DNA of 64,000 nucleotides. Source: Mesorhizobium sp. CAU 1732 (GTDB lineage: Bacteria; Pseudomonadota; Alphaproteobacteria; Rhizobiales; Rhizobiaceae). Made by a program: the position numbers and the translations under genes. The DNA is taken from assembly GCF_039888675.1 (NCBI RefSeq), contig NZ_JBDQQR010000001.1, forward strand, positions 2,728,001 to 2,792,000, given 5' to 3'. Under the pieces are notes generated by a model. That model searched no databases. It was given only the letters and a program-made list of their open reading frames with translations, and was not told where the DNA came from. Shown here one piece after another: positions 8,152 to 16,176 of the stretch; position 1 is the first letter of the stretch; every line of letters starts with the position of its first letter.

Positions 8152-9240
8152 ATGGCTGAAACCATAGACATCGCGGTAATTGGTGCGGGTGCCATCGGGC
8201 GCACCCATATCGACACACTGGCCCGTATGCCGGGGCTTCGGCTGTCCGCGCTGGTCGATCCCGCGCCCACAGCGGTCGCGATGGCGGATGCGCTCGGCGT
8301 GCCGTGCCTGCCCGATACGGAATCACTCATCGCCTCGGGCCTCGCGCGTGCCGTCATCGTCGCGACGCCGAACGAGACACATCTGCCTGTCTCGGAGGCG
8401 CTTCTGCGCGCCGGCCTTCCGGTTCTTCTGGAAAAGCCCGTCGCCGACAGTCTCGCTTCGGCGCTGCGGCTGATCGCGGTCGCGGAGGAGACGGGCGTGC
8501 CCGTACTCGTCGGGCATCATCGCCGCCACAATCCGATCATCCGCGCCGCGAAGGAGGCGGTGCGTTCAGGCCGGATCGGCGATCTTGTGATGGCGACCGT
8601 CACCTGTTCGCTTGCCAAGCCCGCCTCCTATTTCAGCGCCGATTGGCGGAGGAAGCCCGGTGCGGGCGGGCCGCTGCTGATCAATCTCGTTCATGAGATC
8701 GATCTTCTCAGGCACTTCTTCGGCGAGATCGCCAGCGTGCAGGCCATATCCTCGAATGCTGTCCGGGGGTTCGAGGTCGAGGACAGCGCCGCCGTGTGCC
8801 TGACCTTCGCGAGCGGAGGCCTGGCGACGCTCTGCATCTCGGATTCCGCGGTCGGCCCATGGGCCTGGGACCTGTCGGCGGGCGAGAACATGGAGCGCTT
8901 TCCCGCGCATCGCGTCACGGCGCATCATTATGCCGGAAGCCGCGGCGGGCTGTCCCTTCCCGACCTCTCTCTCTGGCAGCCGCAAGGCGAGCCCGACTGG
9001 ACGAAGGAACTGCGCGTCGAACGCCTGCCGGTCGTGCATGGCGATCCCTATGAGGCGCAACTGGCGCATTTCGCGGATCTGGTCAGCGGCAAGGACGTTT
9101 CCCCGCTTGTGTCGCTGCGCGACGCGACGACGAACCTGATCGTTCTCGACGCCATCGGTGATGCGGCGGCGGGTGGTGTGCGCGTCGACGTCGATCTTCA
9201 GAAACTGGACGGTTCTTCCAGCACTGGAATCGCCGCATGA
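8152..9240 (+). CDS. Gfo/Idh/MocA family oxidoreductase
   Basis: 362 aa NAD(P)-dependent dehydrogenase of the glucose-fructose oxidoreductase/inositol dehydrogenase family. Rossmann loop GAGAIG at residues 11-16, the hallmark EKP at 94-96 carrying the substrate-site lysine, and NLVHEIDLLRHFFG with H181/D184 in the catalytic helix. The ATG at 8152 follows GGAGGAGG; the long open frame upstream is only the antisense of the divergent flavoprotein gene. First gene of the plus-strand unit, overlapping the IclR gene by 4 bases. It probably oxidises a ring or sugar hydroxyl of the imported substrate. Confidence 0.9.
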   Translation: MAETIDIAVIGAGAIGRTHIDTLARMPGLRLSALVDPAPTAVAMADALGVPCLPDTESLIASGLARAVIVATPNETHLPVSEALLRAGLPVLLEKPVADSLASALRLIAVAEETGVPVLVGHHRRHNPIIRAAKEAVRSGRIGDLVMATVTCSLAKPASYFSADWRRKPGAGGPLLINLVHEIDLLRHFFGEIASVQAISSNAVRGFEVEDSAAVCLTFASGGLATLCISDSAVGPWAWDLSAGENMERFPAHRVTAHHYAGSRGGLSLPDLSLWQPQGEPDWTKELRVERLPVVHGDPYEAQLAHFADLVSGKDVSPLVSLRDATTNLIVLDAIGDAAAGGVRVDVDLQKLDGSSSTGIAA

Positions 9241-10073
9241 GCAGCGTTCTCGAAAAATCGATTGCGATCATCGAACTGTTGGCCAACCATCCGGCCGGCG
9301 TGCCCGTCTCCACGATCGCCGCTGCGATCGAGCAGCCCGTGTCCGGCGTCCATCGCACGCTGCAGGAACTGTCGCGGCTCGGCTATGTGCGTCAGGTCCA
9401 GGCGCAGGGCGACTATGCGCTGACCATCAAGCTGCCGGCCATGGGGCTGGGCTTTCTGGCGAGAGCCGGGATCACCGACGTGACGCAGCCCGTTCTGGAC
9501 GCGCTGGCGGCGGATAGCGGCGAACTCATCCGGTTGTCCGTGATCGATGGCGACGATTTGATCTGGGTCGCCGTCGCACAGGGCGCAACGCGGGGCCTGC
9601 GCTACGATCCGGGCCAGGAGCAGGGCGTGGTCGTCCACCTCGCCAGCTCTGCCGGGGGCCAGGCCTGGCTTGCCGAGATGAGCGATGAAGAGGCTTTAGC
9701 GCGGGTTTCGGCGCAGGGGCTCATCCTCGATTCGGAAATTGCCGGACCGAACGTACCGCGCAGCCTGACCTCCCTGCTCAAGCAGATGGCCGAGGCGCGA
9801 GACCGGGGCTATGCCATAGCCGTCGACAGCTACATCGCAGGCATGGCCGCGATGGCCGTGCCGGTTCGCTACCATGGCGGCGGTCCGGTCATCGGATGTC
9901 TGTCGATCGCCGGTCCGGCGGTCCGCATGACGGCCGAGAGGATGGCGATCCTCGCACCACGTCTGCAGGCGGCGGCGCACGAGCTGGGCGAGGCCGCAGA
10001 GGGCTCGCAATATTTTCAGTCGAAGGTGCGGGCACTCGACCCGGCCCCCGCGACGGAGCGCACGCAGGCATGA
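9237..10073 (+). CDS. IclR family transcriptional regulator
   Basis: 278 aa. An N-terminal winged helix-turn-helix spans roughly residues 1-60 (LEKSIAIIELLANHPAGVPV, then a recognition helix ending HRTLQELSRLGYV). The IclR effector-binding domain follows from about residue 75 to 250. The ATG overlaps the Gfo/Idh stop. IclR proteins usually control the adjacent catabolic operon in response to a small acid ligand; the palindrome at 8069-8079 is the best operator candidate seen nearby. Activator or repressor cannot be decided here. Confidence 0.92.
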   Translation: MSSVLEKSIAIIELLANHPAGVPVSTIAAAIEQPVSGVHRTLQELSRLGYVRQVQAQGDYALTIKLPAMGLGFLARAGITDVTQPVLDALAADSGELIRLSVIDGDDLIWVAVAQGATRGLRYDPGQEQGVVVHLASSAGGQAWLAEMSDEEALARVSAQGLILDSEIAGPNVPRSLTSLLKQMAEARDRGYAIAVDSYIAGMAAMAVPVRYHGGGPVIGCLSIAGPAVRMTAERMAILAPRLQAAAHELGEAAEGSQYFQSKVRALDPAPATERTQA

Positions 10074-10125
10074 CATGCTTGATGCTTCGGCACGCGGAAG
10101 GCCGCGCATACGCCCGCGGGCAGGA

Positions 10126-11865
10126 ATGATGGTGAAGCAGCCTGTCCGCGAAATCGCGTGCGACGTATTGGTGATCGGTTCGGGCGCGTCGGGTCTCTCC
10201 GCCGCGGTCACGGCCGCGCATTTTGGCCTGAAAGTCGTGGTCGCCGAAAAGGCTCCGATGTTCGGCGGCACCTCCGCATGGTCGGGCGGCTGGCTCTGGA
10301 TCCCGCGCAATCCGCTGGCGCGCGCGGCAGGCATCGATGAGCCGGTCGAAGGTCCGATGGAGTATCTGCGCAGCGAGCTCGGCAACCGCGCGGGCGATCC
10401 AAGGCTGCCGGTCTTCCTTGCCAACGGCCCGGAAATGGTGAGTTTCTTCCATGATCACAGCGCGATGCGGTGGATCGACGGCAACCGCATCCCGGATTTT
10501 CACGAGACGCCCGGCGCGAAGACGGGTGGTCGGTCGATTTCCGTCCAGCCTTATGATGGGCGCGGACTCGGGCAATGGCTGCGCAAACTCCGGCCGCCGC
10601 TCGACGTGGTCAGCCTCTGGGGCATGGGACTCGCCAGCGGTGCCGACATGGCGCATTTCTTCAAGGCGTCCCGTCGTCCGGGCTCGGCCATCTACGCCGC
10701 CGGGCGGATCGCGCGGCATGTGCTGGACATGGCGCTGCACCGGCGCGGGATGCATCTCGTCAACGGCAACGCGCTGGTGGCACGGCTGATGCGCTCGGCG
10801 CTCGACAAGGGCGTCACCCTTCTGGACAGCGCCCCGGCGACGGCTCTTCTGCGCGACGGTGAGCGCGTCGTGGGCGCGAGCCTGGCAAGGCCGGGCGGAG
10901 AGACGCGGGTCCGGGCGACGCGCGGCGTCGTGCTGGCCGCCGGCGGCTTTCCCCACGATCCCGAGCGTCTTGAGATGCTGGCCCCGCAAGCGGGAGGCAG
11001 CAGCCATCGATCCGCCGCGCCGCGCGAGAACACGGGCGACGGCATCCGGCTGGGCGAGGGCGCCGGCGGCATGCTGGCGCAGGACCTCGTCTCGAACGTC
11101 GCGCTGGCACCGGTCTCTCTGGTGCCGCGCGCCGATGGTTCGACGGCCCATTTCCCGCATTTGATCGAGCGGGCCAAGCCCGGCATCATCGCGGTGACGC
11201 CCCAGGGCCGGCGCTTCGTTTCGGAAGCGGATAGCTACCACGATTTCATGCAGGCCCTGATCGCCGTCACGCCGGCAGGCCAGCCGCCCTTCTGCTGGCT
11301 GATCGCCGACCACCGCGCGCAGCGGCGCTGGGGCCTCGGCTGGTCGAAGCCATTTCCGTTTCCGCTCGGCCCGGCGGTCCGCTCCGGTTACCTGAAGCGG
11401 GGGCGGACGCTTTTTGATCTCGCACAGGCCTGCGGCATTCCGGCGGACGTGCTGGCCGACACGGTGGCGAGGTTCAACGCCGATGCGGCCAAGGGGCGCG
11501 ACACCGAATTTCATCGCGGCGAGAGCGCCTACAACCGCGTGCAGGGCGATGCCGACAACCAGCCCAACCCATCGCTGGCGCCGCTCGATCGCGGGCCATT
11601 CTATGCGGTGCGGATCGAACCCGGCTCGCTGGGCACGTTTGCCGGTCTGACGACCGATCCCTCGACCCGGGTGCTCGATGCAGGCGGCCAGCCCATTCCG
11701 GGGCTCCATGCCATCGGCAACGACATGGCGTCCGTCATGGGCGGCAACTATCCGTCGGGCGGCATCACGCTCGGTCCGGCAATGACTTTCGGCTACATCG
11801 CCGGCCGCATTCTGGCCGGCCAGCCCGTTACGGGCATCGATACCCAACAGGAGGAAACGGCATGA
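10126..11865 (+). CDS. FAD-dependent ketosteroid-dehydrogenase-like flavoprotein (second copy)
   Basis: 579 aa, same superfamily as the gene at 6278-8008. FAD loop GSGASG at residues 18-23, E41, GGTSAWS at 47-53, and C-terminal NYPSGGITLGPAMTFG with Y542 and G546 in KstD-like positions. I chose the ATG at 10126 (close to AGGA) because it gives exactly the residue numbering of the paralogue; an in-frame ATG at 10075 would add 17 residues. It overlaps the NIPSNAP gene by 4 bases. The two copies probably desaturate successive or different positions of a ring ketone (inference). Confidence 0.88.
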   Translation: MMVKQPVREIACDVLVIGSGASGLSAAVTAAHFGLKVVVAEKAPMFGGTSAWSGGWLWIPRNPLARAAGIDEPVEGPMEYLRSELGNRAGDPRLPVFLANGPEMVSFFHDHSAMRWIDGNRIPDFHETPGAKTGGRSISVQPYDGRGLGQWLRKLRPPLDVVSLWGMGLASGADMAHFFKASRRPGSAIYAAGRIARHVLDMALHRRGMHLVNGNALVARLMRSALDKGVTLLDSAPATALLRDGERVVGASLARPGGETRVRATRGVVLAAGGFPHDPERLEMLAPQAGGSSHRSAAPRENTGDGIRLGEGAGGMLAQDLVSNVALAPVSLVPRADGSTAHFPHLIERAKPGIIAVTPQGRRFVSEADSYHDFMQALIAVTPAGQPPFCWLIADHRAQRRWGLGWSKPFPFPLGPAVRSGYLKRGRTLFDLAQACGIPADVLADTVARFNADAAKGRDTEFHRGESAYNRVQGDADNQPNPSLAPLDRGPFYAVRIEPGSLGTFAGLTTDPSTRVLDAGGQPIPGLHAIGNDMASVMGGNYPSGGITLGPAMTFGYIAGRILAGQPVTGIDTQQEETA

Positions 11866-12473
11866 GCTATTACGAACTCGCAACGCTCGACACGGTGATC
11901 TTCGGGGCCGGCAAGGCCACGCCGGGTATCGAGGCATGGGTCGGCGCAGGGCAGGGCAGGCTGGCCGGTGCATGGGCGACCGATATCGGCACGCTGAACC
12001 GCATTTTCGTGCTGCGCGCCTTCGACGATCTCGCGCAGATGATGGAGGAACGCGAGCGCGCGCTGCGCAGCGACGATCCGTTCGGCTGCACCGAGCATCT
12101 CGTCGCACTCAGCATGGAAAGCTACCGGGCGCTGGACTTCCTCCCGCCTGTCGAGGCGGGGACGTTTGGACCCGTCTACGAATTCCGCACCTACCGGACG
12201 CGGATCAACGGCATCGTGCCGACGATGGAGAAATGGCGTGTCGCCGTGCCGGAGCGCGAGGCCTATTCGAAGCTCACGGTCGCCATGTACGGTCTCGACG
12301 GCGCGCCGCGACTGACGCAGATCTGGCCCTATGAAAGCCTCGCCGCGCGCTCCGAGGCGCGGGCGAAGTCGGTGGCGGACGGCAAATGGCCACCGAAGGG
12401 CGGGCCCGACTGGCTGAGCCCCGACATGACCAGCCAGATCGCCGTACCGCTGCCCTTTTCGCCGCTGAAGTGA
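11862..12473 (+). CDS. NIPSNAP family protein
   Basis: 203 aa, probably two ferredoxin-like halves. MSYYELATLDTVIFGAGK at the N-terminus and YEFRTYRTRINGIVPTMEKW near residues 105-125 match the NIPSNAP pattern (YELR-Y followed by a small-protein helix), and each half ends in a W-containing strand (TQIWPYES). It lacks a signal peptide and is likely cytoplasmic. The start overlaps the flavoprotein stop (ATGA). Such proteins recur in bacterial catabolic operons, but their biochemical role is not well established; the annotation is by family only. Confidence 0.8.
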   Translation: MSYYELATLDTVIFGAGKATPGIEAWVGAGQGRLAGAWATDIGTLNRIFVLRAFDDLAQMMEERERALRSDDPFGCTEHLVALSMESYRALDFLPPVEAGTFGPVYEFRTYRTRINGIVPTMEKWRVAVPEREAYSKLTVAMYGLDGAPRLTQIWPYESLAARSEARAKSVADGKWPPKGGPDWLSPDMTSQIAVPLPFSPLK

Positions 12474-12480
12474 GGCCGGC

Positions 12481-13302
12481 ATGACGCATCCGCTTTCGCT
12501 TGCCTTTCTGACAACCTTCGACGTGGGTCCGGTCGAGGCGGTGAAGATCGCCGCCGCCGCCGGCTATGCGATGGTGGGGCTGCGCATTCTTCCCGCTGCC
12601 GCCGGCGGCGAGCCGGACTATCCCCTGCTCACCGACGACAGGCTCCTGGGCGAGGTGAAGGCCGCGCTCTCCGATACCGGCGTGACGATCGGCGATATCG
12701 AGATCATCCGGCTGAAACCCGAGAATGACTGGGATCTCTTCGACCGGTTCTGCGACCGTTGCGCGGCGCTCGGGGCACGCCATGTGCTGGTGGCGGGAGA
12801 CGACACCGACCACGCCCGGCTGACGGCGAGCTTCGCACGGTTCTGCGATCTCGCGGCATCGCGGGGGCTGACTGCCGATCTGGAATTCATGCCCTGGACG
12901 GCGGTGCCGGACCTGAAAGCCGCGCTCACGATCGTCGAGGCCGCCGATCGGGAAAATGGCGGCGTGCTGGTCGATGCGCTGCATTACGACCGGTCGTCGA
13001 CGACGCTGGAGCAGATTGCGAACCTGCCGCGTCACCGCGTAAACTACGTCCAGTTCTGCGACGGCGAGGTCCCATACGATAAATCGGACGAGGGGCTGAT
13101 CCGCATCGCGCGCGGCGAGCGGCTGTTTCCCGGACTGGGCGGGATCGACATGGACGGGCTCGCACGCGCGATTCCCGACGGCGTGACGATCAGCGTCGAG
13201 GTTCCGCATCGGGCGCTTGCACAAAAGATGGACGGGCTGGGCCGCGCCGCCATGGCCCATGCCGCGACCATGGCCATTCTTCGGGGGGCCGGTCGCACCT
13301 GA
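12481..13302 (+). CDS. sugar phosphate isomerase/epimerase-like TIM-barrel protein
   Basis: 273 aa, xylose-isomerase-like/AP-endonuclease-2 barrel family. Typical elements are the N-terminal LSLAFLTTFDVGPVEAVKIA, the mid-barrel metal-ligand strand LEFMPW (E around residue 139), LVDALHYDRS and VQFCDGEV, and the late ISVEVPHR supplying the last acidic ligand. Relatives include isomerases, epimerases and 3-dehydroshikimate-dehydratase-like enzymes. Given the shikimate-dehydrogenase-like neighbour, a dehydratase or isomerase acting on a ring intermediate is possible, but this is inference. It lies 7 bases after the NIPSNAP gene. Confidence 0.82.
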   Translation: MTHPLSLAFLTTFDVGPVEAVKIAAAAGYAMVGLRILPAAAGGEPDYPLLTDDRLLGEVKAALSDTGVTIGDIEIIRLKPENDWDLFDRFCDRCAALGARHVLVAGDDTDHARLTASFARFCDLAASRGLTADLEFMPWTAVPDLKAALTIVEAADRENGGVLVDALHYDRSSTTLEQIANLPRHRVNYVQFCDGEVPYDKSDEGLIRIARGERLFPGLGGIDMDGLARAIPDGVTISVEVPHRALAQKMDGLGRAAMAHAATMAILRGAGRT

Positions 13303-13331
13303 AACGCGGCGCGTCGGGGAGGTTGGCCGCC

Positions 13332-14264
13332 ATGAAGGAACTGACGCTGCGCCAAGTCGAGGTGATCCGCGCCGTGATGATGGCGGGCACGATCCAGGGC
13401 GCGGCCAAACTCCTGAACGTCTCCGCGCCGGGCATTTCCCGGCTGGTGAAACACACCGAGGACACGCTCGGGATTCGTCTGTTCGAGCGCAAGGCCGGCC
13501 TCTTCGTGCCGGCCGCCGAGGCGACGGCGATCTTCGAGATGGTGCATCGGGTGCACCGCCAGATGGAGAATTTGAACACGGCCGTCGCCTCGCTGCGCAA
13601 GGGCGAGGACGTCCGGCTGTCCTTCGCCTCGGCGCCGTCGATCGCGCAGTTCATCGCGGCGCGCGCGATCCGCGGCATACGGCACCGCTTCCCGGACGTG
13701 TTCATCGACCTGAACATCCTCAAGATCGAGGAGACGGCCGACTATCTCCTGCTGGAGCGCGGCGAGTTCGTGATCATGAGCTCGGCCATCGAGAATTTCG
13801 CGCTCGACAGCACGCCGCTGGCGCATGGGCGGCTTGTCGCGATCGTGCCGGATCAGCACAGGCTGGCCGCAAAGCCTGCGATCTCGGTTCACGATCTCGC
13901 GCGCGAGGATCTGGTCGGCGTCGATCCGGGCGATCCTTATGGCGCGGCGCTGGCGAGGCCGTTCGAGCAGGCGGGGATCAGCCCGCGCTATGCGATGCGC
14001 GGGCGATTTGCGCAGACGGTGGTCAGCCTGGTGCGGCATGGCCTGGGGGTGGCAATCATCGACGAGTTCTCCGTCGCCGAGGTCTACATGCCCGGCCTGA
14101 CGCGCCGGCCGCTGGTCGAAAGCGCGCAGATCACCGCGTGGGTGGTAAGCAAGAAGGGCCGCCAGATGTCCTCCTTCGCCGAACACGCGGTCGGCCAGTT
14201 CCGCCGCGAACTGACCAAGGCCGTCCAGCGCGAGGACTGGGACAAGGTGACTGGGGACGACTGA
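13332..14264 (+). CDS. LysR family transcriptional regulator
   Basis: 310 aa. An N-terminal winged helix-turn-helix (LRQVEVIRAVMMAGTIQGAA, then VSAPGISRLVKHTEDTLG) is followed by a two-lobed LysR effector domain from about residue 90. The start is the ATG at 13332 with GGGGAGG upstream; a TTG nine bases earlier is less likely. Last gene of the plus-strand unit and convergent with the T6SS cargo genes. Its final nine codons, stop and downstream bases are duplicated at 16095-16176, the most striking structural feature of this border. Confidence 0.92.
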   Translation: MKELTLRQVEVIRAVMMAGTIQGAAKLLNVSAPGISRLVKHTEDTLGIRLFERKAGLFVPAAEATAIFEMVHRVHRQMENLNTAVASLRKGEDVRLSFASAPSIAQFIAARAIRGIRHRFPDVFIDLNILKIEETADYLLLERGEFVIMSSAIENFALDSTPLAHGRLVAIVPDQHRLAAKPAISVHDLAREDLVGVDPGDPYGAALARPFEQAGISPRYAMRGRFAQTVVSLVRHGLGVAIIDEFSVAEVYMPGLTRRPLVESAQITAWVVSKKGRQMSSFAEHAVGQFRRELTKAVQREDWDKVTGDD

Positions 14265-14316
14265 TCGTCAAGCCGTGCCGGCTTCGGGTGAGAGGTTCAG
14301 GTCCTTCGAATGCTCG
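14234..14316 (+). repeat. direct repeat copy 1: LysR 3' end plus downstream spacer
   Basis: 83 bases covering the last nine LysR codons, the TGA and 52 bases of spacer. It matches 16095-16176 at 79 of 83 positions by eye (three substitutions, one deleted base). The right edge falls inside a hairpin (GCTCGTG 14312-14318 with CACGAGC 14327-14333) that may terminate the LysR transcript. This copy is the functional one because it continues the LysR reading frame. Confidence 0.9.
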
Positions 14317-14374
14317 TGGAGTTCTTCACGAGCCGATCAGCCGCGCGAGTTTGCCTGCCGACCAAAGTGCACAT

Positions 14375-14728
14375 TCACTCGAAGGTCAGCCAGGGTTCGC
14401 CCTGGACTAGCCGGCCGCCATGGTCGCAGGCGGCGCCCATCCGCGCGATCTTCTTTCCGCCGATCCGCGCAACGGACATAAGCCCGATACTGTCGGCTCC
14501 GATCACAGTCGAATATTCCAGAAGGAATCCGCGATAATCGTCAGGGATGTTCGTCCCGACGAGTCGTTCGATTTCAGCGATCTCTTCCGCGGTGCTCGGC
14601 TGAAAGTAAGCCGAGCACAACTCTTTCTGGCCACTCCACATCTGGAGAACCTTGAGATTTAGAGCTTCAGATCCATTATCGTACCTGTCGTTGTCTGCTG
14701 AGGCTTCCGATGCCGGAGAAAGGCTCAT
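14375..14728 (-). CDS. SMI1/KNR4-like putative immunity protein
   Basis: 117 aa. Residues 45-71 (STAEEIAEIERLVGTNIPDD, then YRGFLLE) fit the SMI1/KNR4 (SUKH) core pattern of an acidic helix, a hydrophobic-P-x-D-Y turn and a following helix. SUKH proteins are common antidotes to bacterial toxins. The usual N-G after the helix is missing and the protein is short, so it may be C-terminally eroded. The ATG has AGGAAGCTGC upstream. It lies 38 bases after the propeller-like gene, with no intact toxin next to it: an orphan immunity candidate at the distal end of the T6SS cargo region. Confidence 0.6.
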   Translation of the reverse strand: MSLSPASEASADNDRYDNGSEALNLKVLQMWSGQKELCSAYFQPSTAEEIAEIERLVGTNIPDDYRGFLLEYSTVIGADSIGLMSVARIGGKKIARMGAACDHGGRLVQGEPWLTFE

Positions 14729-14766
14729 GCAGCTTCCTGCTCAGCGGAGCGGGAAAGCGGGTCGGG

Positions 14767-15876
14767 TCAAAGATCGAACCCCTTGAATTCCCGTTCCAGA
14801 AGTTCATGCGGTATTTGGATTCCGCGCCAGCCGCTGCCGTCTCGAATTTGCACGCCGTGCTTCGCGTCGAAATAGTAGAGCACGTCGGCAACAGCCTGCA
14901 CCTTAAGCGGAACAGGAACATTAGGGTTGATCGATGGATCGAGCAGCGGCTTCATCGGAGTAAGCATGTGGCCGTCGAAACGGCGAGGGCCATTGTCTGC
15001 CGCCACGATCAACTCGCCTGCGAACCAGGCGGAGGAAAAAAGGGTTTCATCGTCGCCGTGAAAGCCCATCTTCTCGAAATCGCCCTGTGGCGTTCCCCGC
15101 ATGATCAGGCCGGCGTGTCCTGTGAGCCAGACGCGGCCCTTGGGATCGAGGTAGAGGTTCTGAATCGAGATGTCTTCCGGAACGGATAGATCCGTCAGCT
15201 CCCCCCCAGAATAACGATGTAGCTTCTGGATGCGGGTGCGAGTCGATGTCTCCTCGCGCTGCTGTTTCATCATCCGCATGAAGTCTTCTGGGGTGACATT
15301 CTCCCATTCGCCGGCTGAGAGCCCGGCCGCGCCGGGCTTGCTATAAGGGCGCTCGAAGCCTGTTATCATCAGGTCTCCGTCGGCAAGCGCAATGACTTCT
15401 CCAAAATGCTCGGCTTCATAGCCATTGCGCTTCGCTTTGTCGCCCGAAAGACGGCGCCATGGGCGGAGGCCGTCACGCTCGTAAAGCTGCCGGCTTTCGC
15501 CGACCACAGACTGTTTCGTTCCATCGACAGCTAGGGAATGCACTGCGCCAAGTCCCGTCGCGTCTTCGCTCAAGACGCCTGCGCCATCGATCTTCGACCT
15601 ATCGACCGTGCCTCCCTCCAGAAGAACATAGACGTCGCCTTCGTTGCTGAGCGCGGTCGGCGCAGCCCTGTCCTGCCCGGCCACCTCGAGATATGCGACG
15701 TCAACGATTTCGCGCTGCACATCGGTCCTGCGCCACGGCTGGGAGAAACTACCGTCGTAGGAGATGATCGCAGTGAAGGGGTCATCGTATTCCAGTTCGC
15801 CCCAGCACATGGTGAAACGTTCAGCATCGAGCGCGCTTGCCGCCTGCATGGTTGGTTTCCAGTCCGCGTCGCTCAT
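14767..15876 (-). CDS. beta-propeller-like hypothetical protein, possible immunity protein
   Basis: 369 aa, not assigned to a named family. Repeated short strand-rich units with G-D and W motifs recur along the chain (IDGAGVLSED, GEVIALADGDLMITG, LYLDPKGRVWLTGHAGLIMR, WFAGELIVAADNG), as in a WD-like beta-propeller. No signal peptide or membrane segment is visible. The ATG at 15876 overlaps the stop of a truncated upstream frame as TGATG, the kind of coupling seen between a toxin and its antidote. The immunity role is inferred only from this coupling and the T6SS setting. Confidence 0.6.
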   Translation of the reverse strand: MSDADWKPTMQAASALDAERFTMCWGELEYDDPFTAIISYDGSFSQPWRRTDVQREIVDVAYLEVAGQDRAAPTALSNEGDVYVLLEGGTVDRSKIDGAGVLSEDATGLGAVHSLAVDGTKQSVVGESRQLYERDGLRPWRRLSGDKAKRNGYEAEHFGEVIALADGDLMITGFERPYSKPGAAGLSAGEWENVTPEDFMRMMKQQREETSTRTRIQKLHRYSGGELTDLSVPEDISIQNLYLDPKGRVWLTGHAGLIMRGTPQGDFEKMGFHGDDETLFSSAWFAGELIVAADNGPRRFDGHMLTPMKPLLDPSINPNVPVPLKVQAVADVLYYFDAKHGVQIRDGSGWRGIQIPHELLEREFKGFDL

Positions 15877-16094
15877 CAGTAATGTCCTTGTTCGAGAACC
15901 GTCTTCGCATCCCCCGTGGGGAGGGGCTGCTCCTTGATGCGGCCCGGCGCGGAAAAACCCGTGTGCATGAAAACCTGTGTCGTCGCCATAGTCTCCGCCA
16001 GAGCCTTGCATTCAGGGGGCAAGTCGGGAATTTCCTGTATGAGACGAGCAGGCTGTCGGCAAGGATGGCGCCCATAGGGGCCGTTCCCGGCACG
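15876..16094 (-). pseudogene. truncated C-terminal remnant of a probable effector
   Basis: About 72 codons (from RAGNGPYGRH to LEQGHY) remain in frame, ending in a TGA that overlaps the start of the propeller-like gene. Upstream, the frame runs straight into the duplicated LysR 3' sequence (16095-16176) read antisense, so everything N-terminal of this point has been replaced. The tail includes LPPECKALAETMATTQVFMH and is not recognised. A possible start inside the repeat or at 16220 would give a chimeric 114-aa protein, which I regard as non-native. Confidence 0.55.
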
Positions 16095-16176
16095 GGACTG
16101 GGACAAGGTGACTGGGGACGACTGATCGTCAAGCCACGCCGGCTTCGGGTGAGAGGTTAGGTCCTTCCAATGCTCG
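16095..16176 (+). repeat. direct repeat copy 2: displaced LysR 3' end
   Basis: 82 bases nearly identical to 14234-14316, including an intact copy of the last nine LysR codons and TGA, but with no LysR coding sequence upstream. It separates the truncated effector remnant from the frameshifted small gene. Two adjacent substitutions (GT to AC), one G to C change and one missing base distinguish it from copy 1, so the duplication is recent but not brand new. Confidence 0.9.

Noticed and set aside
14234..16176. Insertion sequence or integron with attachment sites
   Set aside because: No transposase, integrase or terminal inverted repeat is present, and the repeat is coding sequence plus spacer. 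A recombination duplication fits better.
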